Shown here: positions 27,389 through 36,790 of the stretch, in pieces
Numbering within the stretch: the first letter of the stretch is position 1
Layout of the letters: each line of letters opens with the position of its first letter
From: a bacterium
GTDB lineage: Bacteria > Vulcanimicrobiota > Vulcanimicrobiia > Vulcanimicrobiales > Vulcanimicrobiaceae
Direction of reading: 5' to 3'
Length of the DNA: 64,000 nucleotides
Assembly (NCBI GenBank): GCA_021832345.1
Contig: JAKBKY010000008.1
Coordinates: 40,886 to 104,885 of the forward strand
Program-made: the position numbers and the translations under genes
The notes under the pieces: model-generated
Told to the model about the DNA's origin: nothing
What the model saw: only the letters and a program-made list of their open reading frames with translations
Database searches by the model: none

Positions 27389-29029
27389 TCAGTACTGAGC
27401 GTAGGGGTCGGTCTGCGCGATGGCGGTGAGTTGTGCCGCGCTAAAGGGCGGGATGTTCGCGTTCGGGTAGGCGGTATCGATGGTCTGAATAAAGGCGTTG
27501 GCGATCAACGCGTAGCCGGTATTCGAGGGATGGAGTCCGTCGAAGCTGATCAGGCCGCCCAAGAAGGCGAGGGTGCAGCATTTCGGCGGATTGATCGAAG
27601 CGGCGGCAGCGAAGTAGGGGTTAGAAGGGTTGCCGCTGGCGATCCCCGTGAAGATGGTGTTGATATCGACGAGCGGTGCACCGGTCGCTTGCGCGGCCGC
27701 TGCAATCGCCGCGTTGTATCCTGCGTTTAGCGCAGTGACTTGCGGTACCAGCGCTGCCGTGACGTAGCACGCACCCGCTCCACCACCGGGTTGTGGTGTT
27801 TTCCCGGACAGAACGTTACAATCATCGAGGTTCGGCTGCTGGATTCCATGCGCCAGTTGGCCGAGGAAGTTCAAATATCCAGATTCGGTAACGTAGCCGG
27901 ATGTTCCGATGATGCCGCCGTTATAGCCTTGAACGTAGGCTGTGAGCGCCATGGCGGTTCCGGCAGCGACTGCCGGAGAGTCGCCTTGTTGGAGGAACAC
28001 ATTGTAGAGATCGCAGGCGAAGTAGTTGACCACCAGGCACTGTTGCGAGGGCAGAGTGATCGTCGCGGTGCCGGCGAACTGCGGCGTGGTGAGGACGTTA
28101 GGAAGGTTGGCGACGACGACCTTCGAGCCCACCTTCTGCAGCGACTGAATGATCTTGGTGATGTCTTGCTGCATCTGCGTCGGGGTATCCGACGAGATCG
28201 GAACGCCGTTGGAGAAGATGTAGTGCAACAGGTCGTTTGCGCCCAGCCACACCGTGGTAAGGGTCGGCTTGAGTGAGACCGCCGCGTTGACTTCCGTGAG
28301 GGGGCTGACGGTGTTGGCGAAACCGCCCAAGACCGGATAGAAGTCTTGGCTCTCGGACGAGACGAGTGCTTGGAGGGCGCCGGCCGTCGGGTCGGTCGCA
28401 ATCGGTGCGTAGCCCGGGCAGTACTGGTTCGGCGCGGTGCCCACCGGCCCACCGGGCGGACCGGTCAGGGATTGGACCATATAGAGCGCTTCGTGGGCGG
28501 TGATGCCCGGGACGCCTACGTCGTAGGTGGTTGCTGTGGGATTGAGGCGAACCGGGCCGTAGCCGCTCGGCCCGTAGGCCGAGTTGTTAAATGCGTCGCA
28601 GCTCAGGTGCGACGGATAGAAGACGAAGCCCGTGACGGCTGGATTGGTGGGGATGAGCTGTGCGCCGATGCCCGGCCCTTTGATGAGCGGCAGAACCGAT
28701 GTTTGCGGGTTGGCCATCGCAGCCGGGCTCATGCCGGTTGCTTGTTCGTAGAGAAGCGCCCACCAGCCGTTCTCCTGGCCCGGCTGGACGATGCCGCCCG
28801 GGAGAATCGAGAGTGGGTTGGTGACGGTGGTGTCGCCGAGGAGTCCGTCGGATTGCTCGCCGGCCGTTAAGCTGTCGCCGACGCCCACGATTCGAGCGAA
28901 CATGGGGTTGGTGGATGCTTGCTGTGGTGTGACCGGCAGCGGCGAGCCGGCGCCGCCACCGCCGCCGCCGCAGGCGGCCAGCGTCGCTATCGAGAGTGCC
29001 GCGAGAACTTTGCTGATGCGTGAAATCAT
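27389..29029 (-). CDS. SGNH/GDSL-type lipoprotein hydrolase
   Basis: 546 residues. Lipoprotein signal with lipobox LAAC (Cys about 20) followed by six Gly. Esterase blocks are visible: VGDSLTAG (block I, nucleophile Ser), GANDLLHY (block III, Asn) and FDGLHPSNTGYAL (block V, Asp and His). The family hydrolyses esters or thioesters; large inserts rich in Pro/Thr/Asn separate the blocks here. Probably anchored in the envelope. The gene follows the outer membrane protein gene by 16 bases on the same strand, suggesting one transcript. Confidence 0.8.
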   Translation of the reverse strand: MISRISKVLAALSIATLAACGGGGGGAGSPLPVTPQQASTNPMFARIVGVGDSLTAGEQSDGLLGDTTVTNPLSILPGGIVQPGQENGWWALLYEQATGMSPAAMANPQTSVLPLIKGPGIGAQLIPTNPAVTGFVFYPSHLSCDAFNNSAYGPSGYGPVRLNPTATTYDVGVPGITAHEALYMVQSLTGPPGGPVGTAPNQYCPGYAPIATDPTAGALQALVSSESQDFYPVLGGFANTVSPLTEVNAAVSLKPTLTTVWLGANDLLHYIFSNGVPISSDTPTQMQQDITKIIQSLQKVGSKVVVANLPNVLTTPQFAGTATITLPSQQCLVVNYFACDLYNVFLQQGDSPAVAAGTAMALTAYVQGYNGGIIGTSGYVTESGYLNFLGQLAHGIQQPNLDDCNVLSGKTPQPGGGAGACYVTAALVPQVTALNAGYNAAIAAAAQATGAPLVDINTIFTGIASGNPSNPYFAAAASINPPKCCTLAFLGGLISFDGLHPSNTGYALIANAFIQTIDTAYPNANIPPFSAAQLTAIAQTDPYAQY

Positions 29030-29045
29030 GATATCTGCCTCTACC

Positions 29046-30230
29046 TTAGAACTGAATCACGCTCGGCGAACCGATGCCGAACTGAATCTGGAGTTGCGTT
29101 GCTTTGAGGCCCCCGAGCGTCGGAACGACTGGGTTCTGCGAGCACGGGAGTCGCTGACAGGTGAGGGCGGTGATGCCGTAAGGACCTTCGTTGGTCGGGC
29201 CGCCACTGTTGAGAACGAGCTGCACGAAGCCTTGCTTGCCGATGCGACGCGAGACCCCGAGAAAGTAGGCCATGAGATGCTGCGGATACGGATCGGTGCC
29301 CAGGTAGTCGCGTGAACTCTGCGGCTCGAAGAAGAGTTGGGTCTTCTTATCGAGAGTGTATTGCAGATAGAGAATCTGGTAGAGCTGGGCCTTGTTGCTC
29401 TGGTTGATGCCGTTGGGATGGGTCAGCCAAGACGGCGCAACGGTGAACGTGCCGAACATGCGCGGAGTCTTGAGGAACGGCAACGTTACCGCGAGCGACC
29501 AAAGCTGTGCGGTGCGGGTCGGGACGTTCGCGATGGGGAAGCCGTTGGGCGCATTGGGCTCAAACGGCAACACATCGTTGTGCGTCGGCGATGCGGCGAT
29601 CGTCGAGGTGCGCGCGACGTAGGTCGGCGTCAGCACGATCGGCAGCACGCGGCCGCCCGAGAGTTTGATCGTTAAGAGCTTCTCGAAGTTCAGCAGGAAG
29701 AAGCGGTCTTTGGTGGTGACGTTGATCTGCGGCTGCACCGTTCCCAGGTTGACCGAGCCGATCGGGTTGGGCTGCCCCTGGAGATAGAGTGGGACGGTGC
29801 CGCTGTTGAAGCCGACCGGGTAGTGCTGGAGTTCGTAGTAGCTGGCCACGAAGCGGGTCGTCGGATTCAACCCGTAGCCGGCAACAAAGTCCATGCCGCC
29901 CGGCAGCCATGCCTTGCCGGTTGTCCCGATGTTTCCATAGGGGTAGGCCATCGAGAAGTCCGCCGTGTAGGTGAACCCCGTCGGCAGGCCTTGCATTTTG
30001 GGGCCGCCGATGGGGTGCTGGGCGACCGGTGGGACCTGCGCGACGGTGCGTACGCGGGCTTTGGGTTTGCGGTGCATCTGCATCGCGTTCTGAATGGCGG
30101 TGTTGGCGCCGCTGACGACACCGGTCGCCAGAGCGGCACCGTTGCCGGCGAGTGCCGGGGCGGTGGCCGCAAAGCTGACCGCGGCTACCAACCCGGCGGC
30201 CGCGGCGCTACGGAGCACGGTTCTTAACAT
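29046..30230 (-). CDS. Predicted outer membrane beta-barrel protein
   Basis: 394 residues from ATG 30230, which has TTGGAG seven bases ahead; the TTG at 30242 is less likely. Signal peptide with cleavage near APALAG. After a short basic linker (MHRKPKARVRTV) the chain is made of short amphipathic beta segments ending in aromatics (GFTYTADFSMAYPYG, TRFVASYYELQHYP, RFFLLNFEKLLTIKL, LYQILYLQYTLDKKTQLFFE), and its final residue is Phe (VIQF), as expected for barrel insertion. No named family recognised. It sits between the RND pump and the SGNH lipoprotein. Confidence 0.65.
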   Translation of the reverse strand: MLRTVLRSAAAAGLVAAVSFAATAPALAGNGAALATGVVSGANTAIQNAMQMHRKPKARVRTVAQVPPVAQHPIGGPKMQGLPTGFTYTADFSMAYPYGNIGTTGKAWLPGGMDFVAGYGLNPTTRFVASYYELQHYPVGFNSGTVPLYLQGQPNPIGSVNLGTVQPQINVTTKDRFFLLNFEKLLTIKLSGGRVLPIVLTPTYVARTSTIAASPTHNDVLPFEPNAPNGFPIANVPTRTAQLWSLAVTLPFLKTPRMFGTFTVAPSWLTHPNGINQSNKAQLYQILYLQYTLDKKTQLFFEPQSSRDYLGTDPYPQHLMAYFLGVSRRIGKQGFVQLVLNSGGPTNEGPYGITALTCQRLPCSQNPVVPTLGGLKATQLQIQFGIGSPSVIQF

Positions 30231-30331
30231 AGCGTTCTCCAAGACGGAAACGGGCTATTAAATCTACTAGCCTCTTAATCCGGCATGATTGGGCGGACGC
30301 CTGGAAAATCCTCGCTCTTTTGTCGCAGTTC

Positions 30332-33300
30332 CTAGGGTGTTGTGCCTTCCGTGGTATCGGCGAGCGGGCCGGGCGCCGGGGAGTGGCCGGAGCGCCGCTT
30401 GCGAATCAGCGACTTGATGATGACGTAGAGTACCGGGGTTATCGCAAGATTCAGCACCGTTGAGACCACCATGCCGCCGAAGACGACGGTCCCAAGGGAG
30501 TGACGTGCCGCGCTGCCCGCGCCGCCGGCAAAGACCAACGGCACGACGGCCACGATAAAGGCGATCGAGGTCATCAGGATCGGGCGGAGTCGCGTCTGTG
30601 CGCCCCGGAGAGCCGCCGTCATGATGTCGGCACCCGCGCGCATCTGTTGATTGGCAAACTCCACGATGAGGATGGCGCTCTTGCTTGCCAAACCGATCAA
30701 CATCACGTAGCCGACTTGCGCGTAGGCGTCTTGCGTCACGTCGTAACCCGGGAGCACATTGATTACCCGCATGAAGACCAATGCTCCGAAGAGCGCTGCG
30801 GGAACCGCCAAGAGGACGATCAGCGGATCGGTGAAGCTCTCGTACTGCGCCGAGAGTACCAGGAAGACGAAGATGAGTCCCAGGGCGAAGATCAAGACGC
30901 TCTGGCTGCCGGAGGTGATCTCATCGAGCGAGAGGCCTGACCATTCGTAACTTACGCCCGGTGGGTCGAGCTTCTTGGCCAATCCCTCCATGGCGGCGAT
31001 CGCCGCGCCGGAGCCGTATCCGGGGCCGGGCTGGCCGTTGAGTTCGATTGAACGGAAGAGGTTGTAGTGGGTGATGACGACCGGCGCGAGGACGCGCGCA
31101 GCGCGGACCAGCGAGGCCACCGGCGTAAGGCCGCCGCCGCTTGAGCGCACGTAGAGATCGTTGAGTGAGGAGATGCGATCGCGGAAGGGCATGTCGGCCT
31201 GCACGTAGACGCGATAGGCGCGATGCTGATAGTTGAAATCGTTGACGTAGTCTGAGCCCAAATCGATCGAGAGCGTATTGAAGAGCGCTTGCAGGCCAAC
31301 CCCGATCGCCTCGGCTTTATTGCGATCCACATGAAGCAACAACTGCGGAGAGTTGATGCGGAAGGAGGTAAAGACGCGTTGGAGTTGCGGGTCCTTCTGC
31401 GCTGCAGCCATGTAGGCAAAGGCGGTTCCCATCAGCTTCGGCAAGCCGACGTTGCCGCGATCCTCGAGCTCGAACTGAAATCCGCCGAAACTGCCGACGC
31501 CGTTAATTGCCGGCGGATTAAAGGCAGCGACTTGAACGCCCGGCAGCCGCGAAAATTGGGTGTTGAGCCGGTAGAGAATGTAGCTAATCGAGTTCTTGAA
31601 GCCGGGGCGCTGCGACCATGGCTTGAGGCGGACGAACATCATGCCACGGTTCGGAGCGGCGCCGGTGAAGCTGAAACCGCCGACATCGAAGAGCGTCTGG
31701 ACGTCCTTATTTGCACGAATAATTTTTTCCACATGCGTTGCAACGCGCGTTTCATTCGCAAGTGACGTCCCTTCAGGGGCCTGAACGAGGACGATGAAGA
31801 AGCCCTGGTCTTCACTTGGAATAAAGCCCGTCGGTGTCGTGACGAACATGAAGCCCGTCAGTGCTAGAGCGGCGAGGAAGATGCCCGCTACGAGCCGGCG
31901 TCGCCGAAAGAGTTTGGGCAGCGACTCGTGATACCAATCCCGGAATCGTTGTAGCCCCGTATTGAACCATCGGAAAAAAAGGAAGTGCGAGTGTACCTCT
32001 GTTTGCAGCAAGCGTGCCGAGAGGACCGGGGTCAGGGTCAAGGAGATAAAGAGTGAGATCGAGATTGACGCCGCGATCGTCAGCGCGAATTGCTTGTAGA
32101 GTTCGCCGGTCGTCCCCGGAAAGAACGCCACCGGAACAAAGACCGCGAGGAGAACCAGAGATGAGGCGATGATCGCGCTCTGAACTTCATGCATCGCTGC
32201 AGAGGCGCCGGCGATGCCGCCTTGCTTATGCTCGTGGATATAACGCGCAATATTCTCGATAACGACGATGGCGTCGTCGACGACAAGGCCTGTGGCAAGC
32301 GTCAGACCGAAGAGCGTGATCGTGTTGATCGTAAAACCAAAGAGTTTGATGGCGAAGAAGGCGCCTAGCAGTGAGACCGGGATCGTCATCGCCGGCAGCA
32401 GCGTCGCGCGTAAGTTTTGCAAGAACAGGTAGATGACCAGGATCACCAGCACGATGGAGAAGATCAGCGTGAGGACGACTTCCTTGATCGATTCCTTCAC
32501 GAACGCGGCGGAGTCGAAGGCGACTCGGTACGTTACGCCCGGGGGAAAGTTCTTAGCAAGCTGCTTGAGGGTGGCCTGGACATCGGCTGAGACGGCGATG
32601 GCATTGGCCGTGGGTAAGGCTTGGATCCCAAGGCCCACCGTCTTGGGGTTGCCGTTAAAGCGCAGGACGCTGTTGTAGTCCTGGGCGCCGAGTTGGATGC
32701 GGGCGACGTCCCCAAGGCGCGTAAAACCCCCGTCCGGATTGGCCCGCAGAATGATCCGGCGGAACTGTTGCGGGTCGCTCAGCCGTCCGGTCGCGCGCAC
32801 GCTGATGGTATAGGGCTGGTTCTTCGGCTCCGGAGCGGAGCCGATGCTGCCTGCAGCGACCTCGACGTTCTGCGCTTGAAGCGAGGAGACGACATCATCC
32901 GCCGTCAAGCCGCGCGCCGCGAGTTGACGGGGATTCAGCCAGATGCGCATCGCATAGAGCCGTTCGCCGAAGATGCGGACGTTGCTCACGCCGGGGATGC
33001 GCTTGATCTCATTGACGATGTTGAGATTGGCGTAGTTGCTGAGGAAGAGCTGATTGTACGCAGGGTTGTTCGACGTGATGGCCGCCGCCATGACGAATGC
33101 GCCGGAGTTCTTCGTGACCGTGACGCCGGTCTGTTTGACGCTGTTGGGCAAGAGACCGATCGCCGTTTGTACGGCGTTCTGCACGTCGGTGGCGGCGATA
33201 TCGAGATTGGTGCCCAGGTAGAAGGTGCAGGTGATCGATGAGACGCCTTGAGCGCTGGTCGAGGAGATGTAGTGCAGACCCTGGACGCCGTTGATGGCCT

Positions 33301-33499
33301 CCTCAAGGGGCGTCGTTACGGCCGTTTCGACCGCTTCAGGATTGGCGCCGATATAGTTGGCGGTAACGGTGACCACGGGAGGCGCGATCTGTGGGTACTG
33401 TGCGACCGGCAGCGTCGGCAGCACGGCGATGCCGGCGATGAGAATCGCAAGCGAACAGACCGACGCGAAGATCGGGCGCCGTAAAAAGAACTCGACCAT
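30332..33499 (-). CDS. RND multidrug efflux inner membrane transporter, AcrB/MexB (HAE1) type
   Basis: 1055 residues, full length. N-terminus FFLRRPIFASVCSLAILIAG is the typical first helix. The proton-relay Asp pair is in LATGLVVDDAIVVIENI, and the partner Lys in LIGLASKSAILIVEFAN. Both large periplasmic porter loops and the 12-helix duplication are present. It exports hydrophobic compounds with an adaptor and a TolC channel. Neither lies next to it, so it must borrow subunits, such as those at 1-548 or 59721. ATG has GGAG four bases upstream. Confidence 0.93.
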   Translation of the reverse strand: MVEFFLRRPIFASVCSLAILIAGIAVLPTLPVAQYPQIAPPVVTVTANYIGANPEAVETAVTTPLEEAINGVQGLHYISSTSAQGVSSITCTFYLGTNLDIAATDVQNAVQTAIGLLPNSVKQTGVTVTKNSGAFVMAAAITSNNPAYNQLFLSNYANLNIVNEIKRIPGVSNVRIFGERLYAMRIWLNPRQLAARGLTADDVVSSLQAQNVEVAAGSIGSAPEPKNQPYTISVRATGRLSDPQQFRRIILRANPDGGFTRLGDVARIQLGAQDYNSVLRFNGNPKTVGLGIQALPTANAIAVSADVQATLKQLAKNFPPGVTYRVAFDSAAFVKESIKEVVLTLIFSIVLVILVIYLFLQNLRATLLPAMTIPVSLLGAFFAIKLFGFTINTITLFGLTLATGLVVDDAIVVIENIARYIHEHKQGGIAGASAAMHEVQSAIIASSLVLLAVFVPVAFFPGTTGELYKQFALTIAASISISLFISLTLTPVLSARLLQTEVHSHFLFFRWFNTGLQRFRDWYHESLPKLFRRRRLVAGIFLAALALTGFMFVTTPTGFIPSEDQGFFIVLVQAPEGTSLANETRVATHVEKIIRANKDVQTLFDVGGFSFTGAAPNRGMMFVRLKPWSQRPGFKNSISYILYRLNTQFSRLPGVQVAAFNPPAINGVGSFGGFQFELEDRGNVGLPKLMGTAFAYMAAAQKDPQLQRVFTSFRINSPQLLLHVDRNKAEAIGVGLQALFNTLSIDLGSDYVNDFNYQHRAYRVYVQADMPFRDRISSLNDLYVRSSGGGLTPVASLVRAARVLAPVVITHYNLFRSIELNGQPGPGYGSGAAIAAMEGLAKKLDPPGVSYEWSGLSLDEITSGSQSVLIFALGLIFVFLVLSAQYESFTDPLIVLLAVPAALFGALVFMRVINVLPGYDVTQDAYAQVGYVMLIGLASKSAILIVEFANQQMRAGADIMTAALRGAQTRLRPILMTSIAFIVAVVPLVFAGGAGSAARHSLGTVVFGGMVVSTVLNLAITPVLYVIIKSLIRKRRSGHSPAPGPLADTTEGTTP

Positions 33500-33586
33500 G
33501 TGCTCCGATACACATCGCCATCGGCCGAGGGTTGCGATCCTCGGTTCGGCGCGCGCAATCCTGAGCGTTTCCTGGGAGCGCGACGC

Positions 33587-34507
33587 TTATGAAGCGGTTA
33601 CAAAGGCCTGTTCGGCGTGGTAGGACGAGCGCGAGAGCGGGCTGCTGACCACCTGATGGAAGCCCTTGGAGGCCGCAAGATCGCCGAGTTGCGCGAAGGC
33701 GTCGGGAGAGACGAACTCGACCACCGGCAGATGCTTTTTACTCGGCTGCAGATACTGCCCCATCGTAAAGATATCGACGCCGACGCAGCGAGCATCGTCC
33801 ATGGCGGCTTCAACCTCTGCCGTCGTTTCGCCCAAACCGAGCATGACCGACGTCTTGGTGTAGCGATCGGGAGCCCGGCGTTTCGCGTGATCGAGGATGC
33901 GCAGGGATTGATCGTAGGCAGCGCGCTTGTCGCGCACCGTCGGCGTTAGGCGGCGCACCGTTTCGAGATTGTGCGCGAAGACGTCGGGTTGTGCATCGAG
34001 GACGATGTCGAGCGCTCGCAGATCGCCGCGATAGTCTCCGCTGAGAATCTCGACGCGCGCACCGGGAACGCGCTCGTGAATGGCGCGCACGGTATTGGCG
34101 AATATGAGCGCGCCGCCGTCGGGCAGATCGTCGCGGTCGACGGCGGTGAGCACGAGATACCGCCAGCCTAGCTCCCGGACTGCGTCGGCCACTCGCACCG
34201 GCTCGAGCCAGTCGATAGTTCCTCGCGGATTGCCGGTCTTCACCTTGCAGAAGCGGCAGCCACGGGTGCAGGTATCGCCCAAGATCATGATGGTCGCGGT
34301 GCCTGCTCCCCAGCACTGCGCCAGGTTTGGGCAGGCGGCTTCTTTGCAGACGGTATTGAGCACCAGCGCGTTGACCCGCGCCTTCACTCGTTCGTAGTCC
34401 TCGCCGTGCGGCAAGGTGACGCGTAGCCAATCCGGTTTAGGAACGTGCCCTGCACCGGGTGCGTGCTGCGGCGTCGTCGAGGCAAGGAGGTCGATCTCAA
34501 TAGCCAT
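33587..34507 (-). CDS. lipA: Lipoyl synthase
   Basis: 306 residues. Radical-SAM enzyme inserting two sulfurs into octanoyl-protein. Both cluster motifs are intact: auxiliary CKEAACPNLAQCW (C-x4-C-x5-C) and radical-SAM CTRGCRFCKV (C-x3-C-x2-C). The Ser that ligates the auxiliary cluster lies in SPLSRSSYHA near the C-terminus. Third gene of lpdA-lipB-lipA. Confidence 0.96.
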   Translation of the reverse strand: MAIEIDLLASTTPQHAPGAGHVPKPDWLRVTLPHGEDYERVKARVNALVLNTVCKEAACPNLAQCWGAGTATIMILGDTCTRGCRFCKVKTGNPRGTIDWLEPVRVADAVRELGWRYLVLTAVDRDDLPDGGALIFANTVRAIHERVPGARVEILSGDYRGDLRALDIVLDAQPDVFAHNLETVRRLTPTVRDKRAAYDQSLRILDHAKRRAPDRYTKTSVMLGLGETTAEVEAAMDDARCVGVDIFTMGQYLQPSKKHLPVVEFVSPDAFAQLGDLAASKGFHQVVSSPLSRSSYHAEQAFVTAS

Positions 34508-34517
34508 GATGCGTCCC

Positions 34518-35204
34518 CTAGGCTACCTCGACCGAGCCGATCTGTCCAAGGGTTTGGCCGGCGGGCTCAAAGATGAGATCGAAGGCTTGGGCGAGGCCGG
34601 CCAGCAGGGCTCCCTTGGCTTCGTCCATAGCGACCACGCGCCCGGTCTCCCGGGAGAGCGAGGTGATGCCCCGATCGCGCAGCCCGCAGGGGTTGATGAG
34701 TTGGTTGTAGTCGAGCGCGGTGGAGACGTTCAAGGCGATGCCGTGCAGTGAGGTCATGCGCCGAATCGCGAGGCCGATCGCACAGATCTGATTGCGGCCT
34801 ACCCACACCCCGGCATGCTCGTTCCAACGCTCGGTATGGATGCCGAAGCTCGCACACGCGTCGATGACCGCGCCTTCGAGTGTGCGCACGAGGGGGACGA
34901 CTTCGCGGAAGCGCTCCAATCGGCGGATGGGATAGACGACCAACTGCCCTGGGCCATGATAGGTGACGTCTCCGCCGCGCTCGATCTCCACCAGCTCGAC
35001 GCCGCGCGCCGCAAGGTTGTCGCGCGAGAGCAACACGTTCTCGGCTCGCGCGTTGCGCCCCAGCGTGATGACCGGGTCGTGTTCGACCAGGATCCAGGTT
35101 TCGGTCTGGGAACCGTCGGCGACGGCCTCGTGGAGCGTGTGCTGCAGCTCCCAGACGTCGCGATACGCCCTTCGCCCGATATCGAGCAAGCGCGCGCGGC
35201 TCAC
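34518..35204 (-). CDS. lipB: Octanoyl-[acyl-carrier-protein]:protein octanoyltransferase
   Basis: 228 residues, GTG start overlapping the lpdA stop (GTGA). Transfers the octanoyl chain from ACP to lipoyl domains for LipA. GGDVTYHGPGQLVVYPI is the family signature; the nucleophile Cys is in LINPCGL and the Lys region reads ICAIGLAIRR, where most LipB proteins have KI(A/G)AIG. That position should be checked against other family members. Confidence 0.93.
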   Translation of the reverse strand: MSRARLLDIGRRAYRDVWELQHTLHEAVADGSQTETWILVEHDPVITLGRNARAENVLLSRDNLAARGVELVEIERGGDVTYHGPGQLVVYPIRRLERFREVVPLVRTLEGAVIDACASFGIHTERWNEHAGVWVGRNQICAIGLAIRRMTSLHGIALNVSTALDYNQLINPCGLRDRGITSLSRETGRVVAMDEAKGALLAGLAQAFDLIFEPAGQTLGQIGSVEVA

Positions 35205-36649
35205 TTCGCTCCGGCGACCGCGCTCTTGGGTTTGGGATTGACGATGTGTATGGCTTTGCCGTGAGCCGCTTCGGCGGCATCCATGATGCCTTCCGTCAGC
35301 GTTGGATGCGGGTGAATGGAGAGACCGATATCTTCCATCGTCGCGCCCATCTCCAGAGCGATGACGCCCTCGCCGATGAGCGATTCGGCCTGTGGGGCTA
35401 CGATGTGCATGCCGAGCAGGAGATCGGACTTTGCGTCGCCCACCAGTTTGATGAGCCCATCACTCTCGTTCATCGTCCGTGCCCGGCCGCTGGCCGCAAG
35501 CGGAAACGTGCCGATGCGCACCTCGTAGCCGGCGGCCTTGGCATCTTCCTCGGAGAGGCCGACCGTGGCAACCTCAGGGTCCGTATAGACGCAGTTTGGA
35601 ATGGCGATGGGATCGAAGGCGGCCGATGTGTCGCCGGCGATGACTTCGGCGGCGATCACACCCTGCTTCATCGCGCGGTGGGCGAGCAGCGGTTGGCCGG
35701 TGACATCGCCGACGGCGAAGATCTGGGAGACCTTCGTGCGTAGCTGTTGGTCGACGGCGATGAACCCGCGCTCATCGGTCGCAAGGCTTGCTGCCGCCAG
35801 ATTCAATGCGCCGGTTACCGGCTTGCGCCCAACGGCCACAAGGACGCACTCGAACTCGCGCGTTTCGTCTTTGTCGTCTGCCCCCGAGCCTTTGAACGTC
35901 GCCTTGACGGCCTTGCCGGTCTTCTCAAGTTTGCCGACTTTGGTGTCGAGCAAGATCTCGACACCCTGTTTCTTGAGAATACGGCCGAGCGTCTTTGAGA
36001 CTTGCGCATCGGTGCCCGTCAGAATCTGCGGCAACGCCTCGATGACGAGGACCTTGGCGCCCATGCGCGTGTAGACGGTCGCGAACTCTAAGCCGATCAC
36101 CCCGCCGCCAACGATGAGCATCGTCTTCGGCAGCGCCGCGAGGTTCACGGCGTCGTCTGAGTTGAGGATGAGCTTGCCGTCGCGCGGCCAGGCGGCAACG
36201 TCGATCGGAGCCGAACCGGTGGCGATCACGACGTGCCCGGCGCTGATCGTATCTTCGCCGCCCTCCCTTTTCTTGAGCAGGATCTCGGTTGGACTCTTGA
36301 AGGATGCCTCGCCGTAGAGAAACTGCACGTTGTTGGCCTTAAAGAGCGTCTTGACGCCGCCGACGTTCGCGTTGACGACCTCGTCCTTGAACTTTACGAC
36401 CCCGGCGCGATCGACTGCCGCTTTGCCGACCTTCAACCCGATGGCGGCAGCATGATCGATGTGGCGTACGATCTCGCCGACGTGGAGCAGTGCTTTGGTG
36501 GGGATGCAGCCCCAGTTGAGGCAGACGCCGCCGACCTCATCGCGGTCGATGCAGATGACGCTCTTGCCGAGCTGACCGAGTCGGATGGCCGCATGATAGC
36601 CGCCGGGTCCTGCGCCGATGACGACCGCGTCCACGTGATGTTGAGCCAA
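35201..36649 (-). CDS. lpdA: Dihydrolipoamide dehydrogenase
   Basis: 482 residues from a TTG (36647-36649) with GGAG seven bases ahead; the frame is open to 37756 but that stretch opposes the MocR gene. E3 flavoprotein of 2-oxoacid dehydrogenase or glycine cleavage complexes. FAD loop VVIGAGPGGYHAA, redox disulfide GGVCLNWGCIPTKA, NAD loop LIVGGGVIGLEFA, FAVGDV, and the C-terminal SIHPHPTLTEG with the His-Glu pair. Leads the lpdA-lipB-lipA operon. The other complex subunits are not in the window. Confidence 0.95.
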   Translation of the reverse strand: MAQHHVDAVVIGAGPGGYHAAIRLGQLGKSVICIDRDEVGGVCLNWGCIPTKALLHVGEIVRHIDHAAAIGLKVGKAAVDRAGVVKFKDEVVNANVGGVKTLFKANNVQFLYGEASFKSPTEILLKKREGGEDTISAGHVVIATGSAPIDVAAWPRDGKLILNSDDAVNLAALPKTMLIVGGGVIGLEFATVYTRMGAKVLVIEALPQILTGTDAQVSKTLGRILKKQGVEILLDTKVGKLEKTGKAVKATFKGSGADDKDETREFECVLVAVGRKPVTGALNLAAASLATDERGFIAVDQQLRTKVSQIFAVGDVTGQPLLAHRAMKQGVIAAEVIAGDTSAAFDPIAIPNCVYTDPEVATVGLSEEDAKAAGYEVRIGTFPLAASGRARTMNESDGLIKLVGDAKSDLLLGMHIVAPQAESLIGEGVIALEMGATMEDIGLSIHPHPTLTEGIMDAAEAAHGKAIHIVNPKPKSAVAGAK

Positions 36650-36790
36650 GTGACTGCTCCTGTTGTGCGTGATTGAGATGACGAGATAGCGGATTCGCGA
36701 GGCAGCCGCGCAGCCCCCTCGGGCGGGATCGGCGGGAGTGCCGGGCGAGTGCAAGTCTTTGCGGGACGGATACCGAATCGCGTCCACCCT